Translations under genes and position numbers: made by a program
Shown here: one piece after another, positions 42,773 to 51,533 of the stretch
How the letters are laid out: each line of letters opens with the position of its first letter
Position numbering within the stretch: position 1 is the first letter of the stretch
Assembly (NCBI RefSeq): GCF_030209575.1
Contig: NZ_JARVRS010000001.1
Location: forward strand, 1,612,001 to 1,676,000
Source of the DNA: Leifsonia sp. fls2-241-R2A-40a
GTDB taxonomy: Bacteria > Actinomycetota > Actinomycetes > Actinomycetales > Microbacteriaceae
Length of the DNA: 64,000 nt
Direction of reading: 5' to 3'
The notes under the pieces: model-generated
Database searches by the model: none
What the model was told of the DNA's origin: nothing
What the model saw: only the letters and a program-made list of their open reading frames with translations

Positions 42773-44380
42773 ATGGGGTCGGGCACGCGACCATCCCGTC
42801 CGTCCCGAGCCGGGGCGAGCACGTGGCTGCTCCCCACGCTCGCGGGGTACCGGCGCTCGTCCCTCGGTCGTGACGTCGTGGCGGGGGTATCGGCCGGAGC
42901 CGTCGTGGTGCCCCAGGCGATGGCGTACGCCACCATCGCGAACCTCCCGGTCGAGGTCGGCCTGTACACAGCCAGCGTACCGATGCTCGTGTACGCGCTG
43001 ATCGGCGGGTCGCGCGCGATGAGCGTGTCCACCACCTCCACCATCGCGACGCTGACGGCCACGACGTTCGTCTCGGCCGGGGTGGTCGCGGATTCGCACG
43101 ACATCCCGCGCGATCTCGTCACCCTCACGCTGCTGGTCGGCGCCGTCCTGCTGGTGGCGCGGCTGCTGCGTCTCGGCTCGCTGGTCGAGATCATCAACCG
43201 GCCGGTGCTCCTCGGCATCCAGGTCGGCGTCGGTGCGACGGTCGCCGTGGGCCAGCTGCCGAAGCTACTCGGCGAGACGGATGCGACGACCGGCCAGGGG
43301 TTCGTGCGCTCGGTGAACGCCGTCGTCCTCGCCGTCCCGCAGGCGAACCCGGCGACCGTGGCCCTCTCGGCCTGCTCGATCGCGGTGCTGTTCCTGTTCA
43401 AGCGGTTCCTCCCGCGCGTCCCGGCGCCGCTGATCGTGGTGGCGGCGGGCATCCTCCTGGTCGCGTTCGGTGGGCTTCGGGAGGCAGGGGTCGCGCTCAT
43501 CACGCCGGTGACGCAGGCCTTCCCGCTGCCGGCGCTGCCCAGCTTCGCGCACGTCTTCGCGCTCATCCCCGGCGCCCTCGCCATCGCCGTGATGGCCTTC
43601 CTGGAGACGACGGCCGTCGCGCGCGGCATCCGCGACCTCGACGACCCCCGGATCGACAACAACCGCGAGCTGCTGGCGACGGCCGCGGCGAACCTCGTCG
43701 GCGGATGGTTCCAGACGCTCCCGGCCGCCGGCGGCTTCTCGCAGAGCGCCGTGAGCAAGGCGGCCGGAGCCCGGTCGCAGCTGGCCTCGATCGTCACGGT
43801 CGTGCTGGCGCTGCTGATCGGGCTGTTCCTCGGCCCGGTGATCTCCCTGCTGCCGCAGGCGACACTCGCCGCGCTCGTCTTCGTGGCCGTGTTCGGACTG
43901 ATCGACGTGCGCTCACTGGTGCTGCTCTGGCGGGTGAGCCGGCGCGACTTCGCCATCGCGCTCGTCACGATGGTGATCGGCCTCACCGCCGGACTTCTGG
44001 CCGCCGTGGCGGTCGGGGTGCTGTTCACCCTGGTGCTCGTGCTCGCCGCGCTGAACCGCCCTCGCATCCGGAGCGAGCGCGACGGGACGGTGCTGCACGT
44101 CGCCCTGCTGGGCCCGCTCTACACCGCGAACGTCCAGTCGACCGAACAGGCGGTGCTGGATGCGGTCGACGGCGAGGAGGGTCTCACCGGGCTCGTGCTC
44201 GACTGTTCGACGCTGCAGGACATCTCGGTCACCGTCATCCTCGCCCTGCGCGACCTCGACCGCGAGCTCGCGGGCCGGCACGTGACGATGCGGATCACCG
44301 GGATGCCGCCGGGCGCCCGGGAGGTCGCGGAGCGCACCCGGTGGTTCACGGAGCTGCGGGAGCAGGGCCGCGTCGAGTGA
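42773..44380 (+). CDS. SulP-family inorganic anion transporter
   Basis: A 535-residue transporter. The SulP domain has VVPQAMAYATIANLPVEVGLY (helix 1-2), ALIGGSRAMSVSTTSTIA and about 12-14 hydrophobic segments, then a cytoplasmic STAS domain (about 440-535) with LVLDCSTLQDISVT. The substrate of such proteins may be sulfate, bicarbonate or dicarboxylate. Divergence from an arylsulfatase gene across 99 bases makes sulfate the best guess. Confidence 0.9.
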   Translation: MGSGTRPSRPSRAGASTWLLPTLAGYRRSSLGRDVVAGVSAGAVVVPQAMAYATIANLPVEVGLYTASVPMLVYALIGGSRAMSVSTTSTIATLTATTFVSAGVVADSHDIPRDLVTLTLLVGAVLLVARLLRLGSLVEIINRPVLLGIQVGVGATVAVGQLPKLLGETDATTGQGFVRSVNAVVLAVPQANPATVALSACSIAVLFLFKRFLPRVPAPLIVVAAGILLVAFGGLREAGVALITPVTQAFPLPALPSFAHVFALIPGALAIAVMAFLETTAVARGIRDLDDPRIDNNRELLATAAANLVGGWFQTLPAAGGFSQSAVSKAAGARSQLASIVTVVLALLIGLFLGPVISLLPQATLAALVFVAVFGLIDVRSLVLLWRVSRRDFAIALVTMVIGLTAGLLAAVAVGVLFTLVLVLAALNRPRIRSERDGTVLHVALLGPLYTANVQSTEQAVLDAVDGEEGLTGLVLDCSTLQDISVTVILALRDLDRELAGRHVTMRITGMPPGAREVAERTRWFTELREQGRVE

Positions 44381-44496
44381 GCCGTCGAGCTCCGCGGACG
44401 CGGCCCTACGGACCTACTCGACCGGCCGCTGAACCTCGCGCCGGCGGTACAGGACGACGCGGGAGAGCCCGGGTGGAGCAGATGGCCGCCGCGACC

Positions 44497-45019
44497 TCAC
44501 CCCGTCAGGTCGCCGTGCGAGACCACGTCCGAGTTCGGCACGTGGGCGACCCTGCCGTCCATCGTTCGGAGGACGACGGTGCGCCCGTTAATCGGCGCGG
44601 ACGACACCGGTGAACCCGGCAACTTCGACGACGTCGCCGACTTTGAACGGGCGCCGGGTTTGTAGGACCACTCCGGCGGAGAAGTTCTCGCTGATCCCGC
44701 GGAGGGCGAGCCCGGCGATGACAGCGACGATGATCGCCAACGCGAGCACCGGCTGGATCGGTGCGCCGAGGAATGCGATGGCGACCCCGACACCGACACC
44801 GAGAAGGATGACCACCAGCCGGGGGGAGCGCGCGACACGGCGGACCAGGTCGGGGCTGAGCCCGCCGAGCCGGCGCAAGAGGTTTTCCGTCCCTCGGTGG
44901 ACGGCGATGCCGAGGAGTACGCCGGCGATGACTGAGGCGAGCGCGAAGACGACGTTCCACTGATCCAGGCCGGCGAAGAACCCGGCCGCGTCGGACGGTG
45001 TCGCCGCGGTCGCCAGCAT
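44497..45019 (-). pseudogene. MscS-family mechanosensitive channel, frameshifted and truncated
   Basis: The first 143 codons read as a normal small-conductance channel: three helices, the pore helix with LRGISENFSAGVV, and the beta-domain start PFKVGDVVEVAGFTGVV. A stop then falls at 44588. The continuation INGRTVVLRT and VAHVPNSDVV is in a different frame (ending at 44497), so about two bases are missing near 44590. Even after repair, the protein would stop after SHGDLTG, without the C-terminal alpha/beta domain. It follows the GAP-family gene with a one-base gap. Confidence 0.82.
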
Positions 45020-45020
45020 G

Positions 45021-45692
45021 TCAGAAACTCCCTATCCCCTTGCCGATCATGACCACGCCGATGACCAGCAGCAGCACGGCCATGACTGCCGCGTTGTGGG
45101 CGACCAGCCAGCCGCGGAGCGCGTTAAGCGGTGCGCGCATCCGGTCCGCGGCGACGAGGTAGCCGATCACGGGGATGAAGACGGAGATAGCGGCGATGAC
45201 GGTGAAGATGGCGATGACGAGTGCCGCCTCCCCAGCGGACAGTCCGGCGGTGCCTATGACGATGCCAGCCGAAGCCGCGAGCAGCAGGTTCTTCGGGTTG
45301 ACCGCGGCGAGGATGAACCCGAGGCCCAGCCCGCGGCCGGAGGTCATCGAGTCGATCGCGTCCATCCATTTCGGCAGCGCGGGCTCCTGTCCGGACTTCG
45401 GGCGGGAACGCCATTGCCGCAGCGCGAGCAGCAGCAGGAGCAGCCCGAGGATGATCTTGATCACCCCGGCGACTGGCTTGGAAGCGTCCGGGTCCGTGGC
45501 GGGCAGGATCCCGGCGAGCAGGGTGAACACGACGACCGCGACGACGATGCCCAGCACCCAGCCGAGGAGGAACCCGACACTGGTGCTGCGTGCCTTCGGA
45601 GACAGCAGCATGAGGATGGCGGCGATGATCGGGATGGGGCTGATGGCGATACCGACCGCGAGCGGCAGTACCTCGCCGATGGCCTGTGGCAC
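45021..45692 (-). CDS. GAP-family membrane protein (LysE-like fold)
   Basis: A 223-residue membrane protein with six predicted helices. LPLAVGIAISPIPIIAAILML at the start and ILAAVNPKNLLLAASAG in the middle (NPKN) are typical of the GAP/Sap family, relatives of LysE-type exporters. In mycobacteria such proteins assist in glycolipid export. Here it is the middle gene of the SulP-GAP-MscS cluster, so a role in ion or small-molecule movement is possible. Confidence 0.82.
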   Translation of the reverse strand: MPQAIGEVLPLAVGIAISPIPIIAAILMLLSPKARSTSVGFLLGWVLGIVVAVVVFTLLAGILPATDPDASKPVAGVIKIILGLLLLLLALRQWRSRPKSGQEPALPKWMDAIDSMTSGRGLGLGFILAAVNPKNLLLAASAGIVIGTAGLSAGEAALVIAIFTVIAAISVFIPVIGYLVAADRMRAPLNALRGWLVAHNAAVMAVLLLVIGVVMIGKGIGSF

Positions 45693-45701
45693 GTCGTCCT
45701 C

Positions 45702-47372
45702 CTACGCGTGCTCGGGGGTGTCGGTGCGGAGCGCTGCGATTGCGGCGCGGTTGGTGCCGAAGTAGGTGAGCCCGGAGGTGATCTCGAGCTGGGCGAGCCG
45801 GTCGCGAATGCCTGGCCGCACCCGGCTGAGAGCGAGGTCCGCGCCGCGTTCGGTGAGGAACTCCTGAACGCTCTCCCACGCCTCCGCGCCGGTGACGTCC
45901 ACGTCGGTGACGGCCTCCATATCCAGGACAACATGGACGGCGCCGGTCGTGGTCACTGCGCGCTTCACAGCCTGCTCGAACATGGTGCTGTTGGCGAAGA
46001 ACAGCGGCGCCGCCAGGCGGATGACGACCACCCCGGGGACGGTGACCGAGTCGGGTTCTGCTTCGTCGAGGAGGGAGTCGGCGGGGTCACCGTCGGCGGC
46101 GAGCGTGTCGATCGGCGGGTTCGCCGCCCGCCGGGTGACATTGACCACCGCGAGGACGAACGCGATGACGATGCCGGCGATCGGTCCGATGAACACCGCA
46201 CCGAGGAAGCAGGCGGCGGCGATGGCGAACTCGAACTTGTCCAGCCGCCACAACCGGATGAAGTCTGGAATGCCCAGCACGGGCACGACCGCGACGGCGA
46301 CGATGGCGCCGATCGCCGGCGAGGGAATGTCTTCGAGCAGGGCGGTGCCGAAGATGAGCAACGCCAGCGTGCCGACGGCGATCACCAGGGTCGGCAGTTG
46401 AGTGCGCGACCCGGCTTGATCCATCGCAGCGGTGCGGGAGGTGGAAGACCCGACGAAGAACCCACCGGTCACCCCGGCGCCGAGGTTGCCCAGCCCGAAC
46501 GCGAACAGGTCTCGGTTGGCTCGGGTCGGGTAGTGGCGGCGTTCCCCGTAGGAGCGGGAGACGAGGAGTCCCTCGCCCATCGTGACGAGGGTCAATGCGA
46601 TGGCCGAGGGGATGACCGCGAGCCACTGTCCCCAGTCGATGACCGGCCAGGTCAGCGTCGGCGGTCCGGCCTGCACCTTCCCGAGGACCGACACCCCGGC
46701 CGACGGGGCGTCGGTGACGACGACGATGACCGTGCCGACGACGAGCACGACCAGTGCCCACGGCACGGCTCTCGCCACCATCCGGCCGGCGAGGAGGACG
46801 ACGAGCGCCCCCGCTGCGATGAGCACCGACCAGCCGTTCAGCTTCTGCAGGCCGGTCACCAGCCCGGCGACCTTGTCCAAGAACTCCCCTCCGGAGTCGA
46901 TCTTCACACCGAGCATCTTCGCCACCTGCGACACCAGGATGTCCAGCGCGAGGCCGCCGACGAACCCGACCAGGATCGGCTTGGAGAGGAAGTTCGCCAG
47001 GAACCCGAGCTTCAGAAACGCGCACGCCAGGAACAGCACCCCGCCGATGAGGGCCTGGGCCAGCGTCAAGGCGATGTAGTTGCCCTGGCTGACCGCCAAG
47101 CCCCCGACGGAGGAGGCGACCAGGGCCGCGGCCGCCGCATCCGGCGACGCGACCAACTGCCGGGAGGAGACGGTGAGCGCGTACAGGATCGCGGGAAGCA
47201 CCAGCGCGTACAGCCCCGCGGTCGCGGGTAGCCCGGCGATCTGCGCATACCCGATGTTCAGAGGGATGGCGATGGCGAGCAGAGTGACACCGGCCAGCAG
47301 CTCCCGGACCAGGTTCTTCCCCGTGAGGCCCGGCAGGATGCGGCGCTGAGAGCGGGTCTGCGCGTCGACCAT
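45702..47372 (-). CDS. SulP-family anion transporter with STAS domain
   Basis: A 556-residue SulP protein. IPLNIGYAQIAGLPATAGLY marks helices 1-2; FFVGSSTSRTAAMDQAGSRTQ is the conserved helix 8 region; the STAS domain (about 430-556) has VHVVLDMEAVTDVDVTGAEAW. It is quite different from the SulP protein at 42773-44380 (no shared operon, opposite strand), so it is not a recent duplicate. First gene of the SulP-GAP-MscS cluster. Confidence 0.9.
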   Translation of the reverse strand: MVDAQTRSQRRILPGLTGKNLVRELLAGVTLLAIAIPLNIGYAQIAGLPATAGLYALVLPAILYALTVSSRQLVASPDAAAAALVASSVGGLAVSQGNYIALTLAQALIGGVLFLACAFLKLGFLANFLSKPILVGFVGGLALDILVSQVAKMLGVKIDSGGEFLDKVAGLVTGLQKLNGWSVLIAAGALVVLLAGRMVARAVPWALVVLVVGTVIVVVTDAPSAGVSVLGKVQAGPPTLTWPVIDWGQWLAVIPSAIALTLVTMGEGLLVSRSYGERRHYPTRANRDLFAFGLGNLGAGVTGGFFVGSSTSRTAAMDQAGSRTQLPTLVIAVGTLALLIFGTALLEDIPSPAIGAIVAVAVVPVLGIPDFIRLWRLDKFEFAIAAACFLGAVFIGPIAGIVIAFVLAVVNVTRRAANPPIDTLAADGDPADSLLDEAEPDSVTVPGVVVIRLAAPLFFANSTMFEQAVKRAVTTTGAVHVVLDMEAVTDVDVTGAEAWESVQEFLTERGADLALSRVRPGIRDRLAQLEITSGLTYFGTNRAAIAALRTDTPEHA

Positions 47373-47455
47373 TCGCCTTCCCTCCCTGCCGGCGGTTCAG
47401 GCAGGCTACCGCCGGGGATAACGACCGTCTAGGGGTATCCCGTGACCGTGGTGGG

Positions 47456-47650
47456 TCAGCGCACTTTGACCATCGCAGGGATCTCGTAGGAGCCGTTGAG
47501 GACCGCGGCGTCGGGCATGTACATCCGCAGGATCGGCCGGAAGGCGCCGGCCGGGGCAGGTAGCCAGTTCGCGCCAATCGGCGGCAACCCTTGCGCGGGC
47601 GCGACGGTCTCATGCACCTGGGTCAGGGTGGTGGCGTCCTGGACGGGAAT
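47456..47650 (-). pseudogene. C-terminal remnant of a DUF1254/DUF1214 protein
   Basis: About 64 codons end in the TGA at 47456-47458. They read LPPIGANWLPAPAGAFRPIL, then MYMPDAAVLNGSYEIPAMVK, the closing block of DUF1254/DUF1214 proteins. No start or upstream domain exists; the reading frame decays at about 47650. The intact relative lies 1 kb away on the other strand (48647-50113). Confidence 0.75.
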
Positions 47651-47774
47651 CTACCCGTCGCTGCTCCGAGCGTCTACCGCTGCGACAAGCGGCGAATAAC
47701 GGGCTAGCCGCCCCTCCCCGCCCCCGCGTAGAGTCCCCGCGTTCAGGGAAACGGTGCGCAGAGTGGAGGGGCTG

Positions 47775-47990
47775 ATGCGCCATCTCGTCGCCACACTCCT
47801 CGCGCCGGGCGAGGGCGGATACCCACAGGTGCTCGACATCCCCATGCCGGCCGGGGAGACCGAAGCGCCCATCCGGTTGAAGCTGCCCATCGACACCCCG
47901 GACGGGCCGCAGTACGAGCTGTGGGAGCTGTGCGAAAGGACCAGCGACGAAACGGCGTCGTACCGCCTGGCCCAGATCATCAGCCGGTAA
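47775..47990 (+). CDS. Hypothetical protein, 71 residues
   Basis: A small soluble protein with MRHLVATLLAPGEGGYPQVL at its start and WELCERTSDETASYRLAQII at its end. A GGAGGGG site at 47765-47771 precedes the ATG. It is followed by the VOC-family gene with an 11-base gap and so is likely cotranscribed with it. No family recognised. Confidence 0.6.
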   Translation: MRHLVATLLAPGEGGYPQVLDIPMPAGETEAPIRLKLPIDTPDGPQYELWELCERTSDETASYRLAQIISR

Positions 47991-48001
47991 AGGAGCAACC
48001 T

Positions 48002-48391
48002 ATGGCGTTCAGCGAAGTGATCCCGTACCTGTACTACGAGGACGCGGACGCCGCGCTCGACTGGCTGGAACGGGTGCTCGAGTTCGGCCCATCCACCCGG
48101 TGGCGGCTCGGTGCCCCGGTGACTCAGGAGGCCGACATCCTCATCGGGGAAAGCCGTGTCTCCATCACTCATCGGCCGCCCGGCGTCGGCCACGGCGCCG
48201 GGGCTCTGCTCATCGTTCACGTCGACGACATCGACGCCTACCGAGCACGAGTCTCAGCAGCTGACAGCAACGCCCCGATCAGCTCGGTGCAGAAGCAGCC
48301 GTACGGGCCGTTGACGTTCACCGTCGTGGACCCGTGGGGTTACCGGTGGAACTTCTGGCAGGGCGAGTCCGACCCGCCCACCGACTCGTGA
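48002..48391 (+). CDS. VOC-superfamily (glyoxalase-like) protein
   Basis: A 129-residue protein with the paired beta-alpha-beta-beta-beta units of the vicinal oxygen chelate fold: VIPYLYYEDADAALDWLERV at the start and TFTVVDPWGYRWNFWQ at the end. This layout is close to PhnB-like and bleomycin-resistance-like proteins. The metal and substrate are unknown. AAAGGAG precedes the ATG. Confidence 0.82.
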   Translation: MAFSEVIPYLYYEDADAALDWLERVLEFGPSTRWRLGAPVTQEADILIGESRVSITHRPPGVGHGAGALLIVHVDDIDAYRARVSAADSNAPISSVQKQPYGPLTFTVVDPWGYRWNFWQGESDPPTDS

Positions 48392-48646
48392 ATCTGCGCC
48401 GCTGGCGGTGCATGTTCTCGAACATGAGCGGCTGGCGAAGCCGCCCGGATCGGGGGAAGGAGCGGTCAGAGATATTGTCCTGATCCGCTCTCTTTCGCGC
48501 CCGGCCGCGAAGAGTTTGTCCACGGGTTCCGCCAATCACCTGGTCCCAGCCGGGTGTCCGCGGTCTCTCTAGACAGGAACTCTGATGGCACCCAGGATGG
48601 GTTTGGGGCGCGGTCCCAGCCCCGGCTGGTGATCGAAGGAGAGAGC

Positions 48647-50113
48647 GTGCCTGACTATTTGGAGCGGTACCGCGAGCTTGCCGAGCTTCCTTTTCAGGGT
48701 GGCTACCCGACGTCGGAGAGCGCAGCCGCCCTGCGCGCGGAGTTGTACTTCCAACGCGCGGTGCAGACGTATTTGTGGGCGTTGCCGGCGGTGAACCTGT
48801 TCGCGATGAGGGAGAGCGTTGGACGTGACTTCGGCCGCGGCTACAACGTCATGGCCGTGTACGAGAAGCGCTTGAAGCCGAACACGCTCATCACGACGCC
48901 GAACTCCGACGTGATCTATGGGCTCGTTTTCATCGATCTGTCGGAGACGGGTCCGCTTGTGATCGAGGCGCCCGAGATGGTCCAGGGCCTGGTCGATGAT
49001 GCCTGGCATCGCCCGCTGATTGGACCCGTTATTGACGGTGTGCAGTACCTCGCGGACGTCGGCATCCCCGGGCCCGATCAGGGCAAGGGCGGCAAGTACC
49101 TGATCGTGCGTGAGGGTGAAGATCCGGGCGTGGACGTCAGCGACTACTTCGTCTACACGAGCCCGACGAACGGTATCTACATCTTGCTGCGCGGCTTCTT
49201 CCGCTCGGTCGACGACCTGACGCCCGGAGTAGCGCACATCGAGGGAATCACCCTGCACCCGCTCCACGGGGACGCCGAGCCGATGATCCACGCCCACGCC
49301 TCCGATCAGTCGGCCGATGCGATTTTCGCGCACGACTTCAGCTATTGGGAGATGCTGGACCGTGTCATCCAGTCCGAACGAGACGACGCCGTCGACCCGT
49401 ACATGCACGGAGTTCTCGCCGCGCTCGGCATTCGCCGTGGGCAAGAGTTTGCCCCGACCGACGAGCAGCGCGAGTTGCTCGATCTGGCGGCGAAGACCGC
49501 GTGGCGGATGGCGAAAGGTATCGCCGGCGACTTCGACGAGACCAAGAATGTGCTCTGGTGGGCGGATCGACGGTGGGTCGCGCACGCTCGCACGACGACC
49601 GACGACTTCTACCGCACCCTCATCGATGAATCCTTCAGCGATCGGGAGACCGGGTTCACCGATGTGGACGCGAAGGCCCACATGTTCATCAACCACTTCT
49701 CCATCTCCACCGGCATGATGAGCGTCACCCCCGGTAAAGGCGCGAAGTACTGCAACGCGTACAAGGACGCCGAGGGTGACTACCTACGCGGCGAGAACAC
49801 GTACCGGATCGACTTGCCCGCCGACCCGCCGGCGAACATCCTCTGGTCGTTGACCGTCTACGACGCCGAAACCGCCTCCGGCGTCGACGCGGCAGGCCAG
49901 ACGTACCCGTCCTTGAACTCGATCGACCCGATCGCCGCCAACGACGACGGCACATTCACGATCTTCGTGGGGCCGGAACGACCGGCCGAGGCGACGAACT
50001 GGTTGGAGACGGTCCCGGGCCGCGGATGGTTCGGGCTGCTGCGCTGGTATGGGCCGAAACAGGAGTTCTTCGACCGGCAGTACAAGCCGGGCGACTTCGT
50101 ACGGGTGTCCTGA
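48647..50113 (+). CDS. DUF1254 domain-containing protein
   Basis: A 488-residue protein with an N-terminal DUF1254 domain (LWALPAVNLFAMRESVGRDF, then TPNSDVIYGLVFIDLSETGP) and a C-terminal DUF1214 domain (WSLTVYDAETASGVDAAGQ, ending WFGLLRWYGPKQEFFDRQY). The role of the family is unknown; most members are periplasmic, but no signal peptide is visible here. The GTG at 48647 has GAAGGAGA just upstream and was preferred to the frame-opening GTG at 48554, which has no ribosome site. Confidence 0.87.
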   Translation: MPDYLERYRELAELPFQGGYPTSESAAALRAELYFQRAVQTYLWALPAVNLFAMRESVGRDFGRGYNVMAVYEKRLKPNTLITTPNSDVIYGLVFIDLSETGPLVIEAPEMVQGLVDDAWHRPLIGPVIDGVQYLADVGIPGPDQGKGGKYLIVREGEDPGVDVSDYFVYTSPTNGIYILLRGFFRSVDDLTPGVAHIEGITLHPLHGDAEPMIHAHASDQSADAIFAHDFSYWEMLDRVIQSERDDAVDPYMHGVLAALGIRRGQEFAPTDEQRELLDLAAKTAWRMAKGIAGDFDETKNVLWWADRRWVAHARTTTDDFYRTLIDESFSDRETGFTDVDAKAHMFINHFSISTGMMSVTPGKGAKYCNAYKDAEGDYLRGENTYRIDLPADPPANILWSLTVYDAETASGVDAAGQTYPSLNSIDPIAANDDGTFTIFVGPERPAEATNWLETVPGRGWFGLLRWYGPKQEFFDRQYKPGDFVRVS

Positions 50114-50272
50114 GCCCGAGTAAGTTCTCGACGATCCGTCACGCGCACGCATCGGTCAGCCACGAATGAGCGCGCTGGCGCACTCTGAGTGGCGGGTGCC
50201 CCGAACGTCGGGGGATTTCTCATTCCCAGCACCGTGAAATAACAACCCTGATTCGTACTGGTGTTCGGTTAG

Positions 50273-50557
50273 GTGGTGTACTTGAAAGGTGCCCACCCGC
50301 GTCCCATCCGCTACGACCACGACACGTGGTTGCTAATGCGCGACGACAAGGTCGTGCCGAAAGCGGTCGTGAAGCGCTTCGTTGACCGGCGCGGTCGCGA
50401 TCAGTATCTCGTGCTGCGGTGGGACCTGGACCCGGCTAAGCGTCGGCTGATGTGCGTCTGCGAATCGCTCGAACGAGCCGACGAACTCGTGCGCTGGGAC
50501 AACAATGTGCCTCACGGGTTTTGGGATGGGCCGCCTAACCCGCACCCGGCCGGCTAG
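50273..50557 (+). CDS. Conserved hypothetical protein, 94 residues
   Basis: A basic, soluble small protein with alternating charged beta-strand-like segments (VVKRFVDRRGRDQYLVLRWD and CVCESLERADELVRWDN). Start GTG at 50273 or 50276. The pattern resembles small actinobacterial proteins of unknown role; no family is claimed. Confidence 0.6.
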   Translation: MVYLKGAHPRPIRYDHDTWLLMRDDKVVPKAVVKRFVDRRGRDQYLVLRWDLDPAKRRLMCVCESLERADELVRWDNNVPHGFWDGPPNPHPAG

Positions 50558-50792
50558 CTCTGGCGCGGACCACCGGTAACGCCTTTTCTGACTTCGACGG
50601 GCGAATCGACCGTGTGCGGCGACAGCATTTGCCGGCCGCCGAGAGGCCGGCCACGTCGGTGTTGGTGACTAGCCGCCTTGGCACGGTCGCCGCGGGTCGC
50701 GTGACACCGACTTCTGTGCGGACCGTCGGCCGAGCGGTACGCAGGGGGCGCGGCCAAACGACCGCTCACACGCATCGCTAGCTCGCGTGAGT

Positions 50793-50850
50793 TAGAATCA
50801 ATTTCGTGACTGGAGACAAGATGCGCCGCGAAGAAGAAGACGTCGACTAA
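50793..50850 (+). CDS. Possible leaderless 14-residue peptide behind a TAGAAT box
   Basis: TAGAAT at 50793-50798 is a good actinobacterial -10 element. Exactly seven bases later a GTG (50806) opens a 14-codon frame, ending at the TAA at 50848-50850 and coding for an Arg then Glu/Asp-rich peptide (MRREEEDVD at the end). The spacing is that of leaderless transcripts. It converges with the next gene and overlaps its stop. Confidence 0.35.
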
Positions 50851-51533
50851 TCGCGGAGTGAGCGCAGCCTTTGGCTGTCCACTTCGTTCTGTCTGATGTG
50901 ACCGACAAGCAAGTCCAACTGGCTAAAGGCCCGTTCCTGGCGTTTGTCGGAATCGGGCGATGTCCTGCGGAAAGTGATGTAGGGCTCAAACCGCTCGTAA
51001 GTTCTCTTGATGATGGTCGCTCCGACCAGTACGAGCACCTCGCGCCGGTACAGGCCAAGGCGAACCCCTACAGCTAGCCTCTCGAGTCCGTTCAGCACTT
51101 CCACCACGTCGTTCAAGACGGCTTGCTTATCATCGTGGCTGATCGGCTTCCCATCGCGGTCGAAAAGCGTTTCGCCCTGAGTGGCAAGCGCTCTCGCCTG
51201 ATCGGGCGAGATTGTCCTCATGCCTAGCGTCTGACTCAGACGCCTGCGCGCTTCGGTACATCCCTCAGACCAATCGTTCCAGGCTTCGATTGTTGCTTGC
51301 CGCCTGGCGGATCTCCAGTTAGCCCAGGACGTAAGGGACAGCAGAACAAATGAAGCGAGGGCAATCACGACGGCAAAAACAGGGGCGAAGGTCGCCGCCC
51401 AGGTCCACGCCGGGCCCAGATTGAAGTCCTTCAAGATGAGCACGATGGTGACGCACGCTGCGACTGCCGCAATCACCCAAGGTATCCAGAATCTCAGCCG
51501 CCTCCTGCGCACAGGCTTTACCCCGCTTCCCAT
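50847..51533 (-). CDS. Hypothetical membrane protein (DUF4760-like)
   Basis: A 228-residue protein. A basic N-terminus is followed by two membrane helices (about 15-35 and 45-68), then a helical cytoplasmic domain with SWANWRSARRQATIEAWNDW and ERFEPYITFRR. This layout resembles DUF4760 proteins, which are common in mobile and defence-rich regions. The ATG at 51533 lies directly before the basic segment; a longer frame upstream is unlikely. Lower GC than the chromosomal backbone. Confidence 0.65.
   Translation of the reverse strand: MGSGVKPVRRRRLRFWIPWVIAAVAACVTIVLILKDFNLGPAWTWAATFAPVFAVVIALASFVLLSLTSWANWRSARRQATIEAWNDWSEGCTEARRRLSQTLGMRTISPDQARALATQGETLFDRDGKPISHDDKQAVLNDVVEVLNGLERLAVGVRLGLYRREVLVLVGATIIKRTYERFEPYITFRRTSPDSDKRQERAFSQLDLLVGHIRQNEVDSQRLRSLRD

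Noticed and set aside
45018-47231. 737-codon open frame opposite the SulP and GAP genes
   Set aside because: It is extremely polar and repetitive, as expected for the antisense of membrane proteins; no ribosome site or family match.
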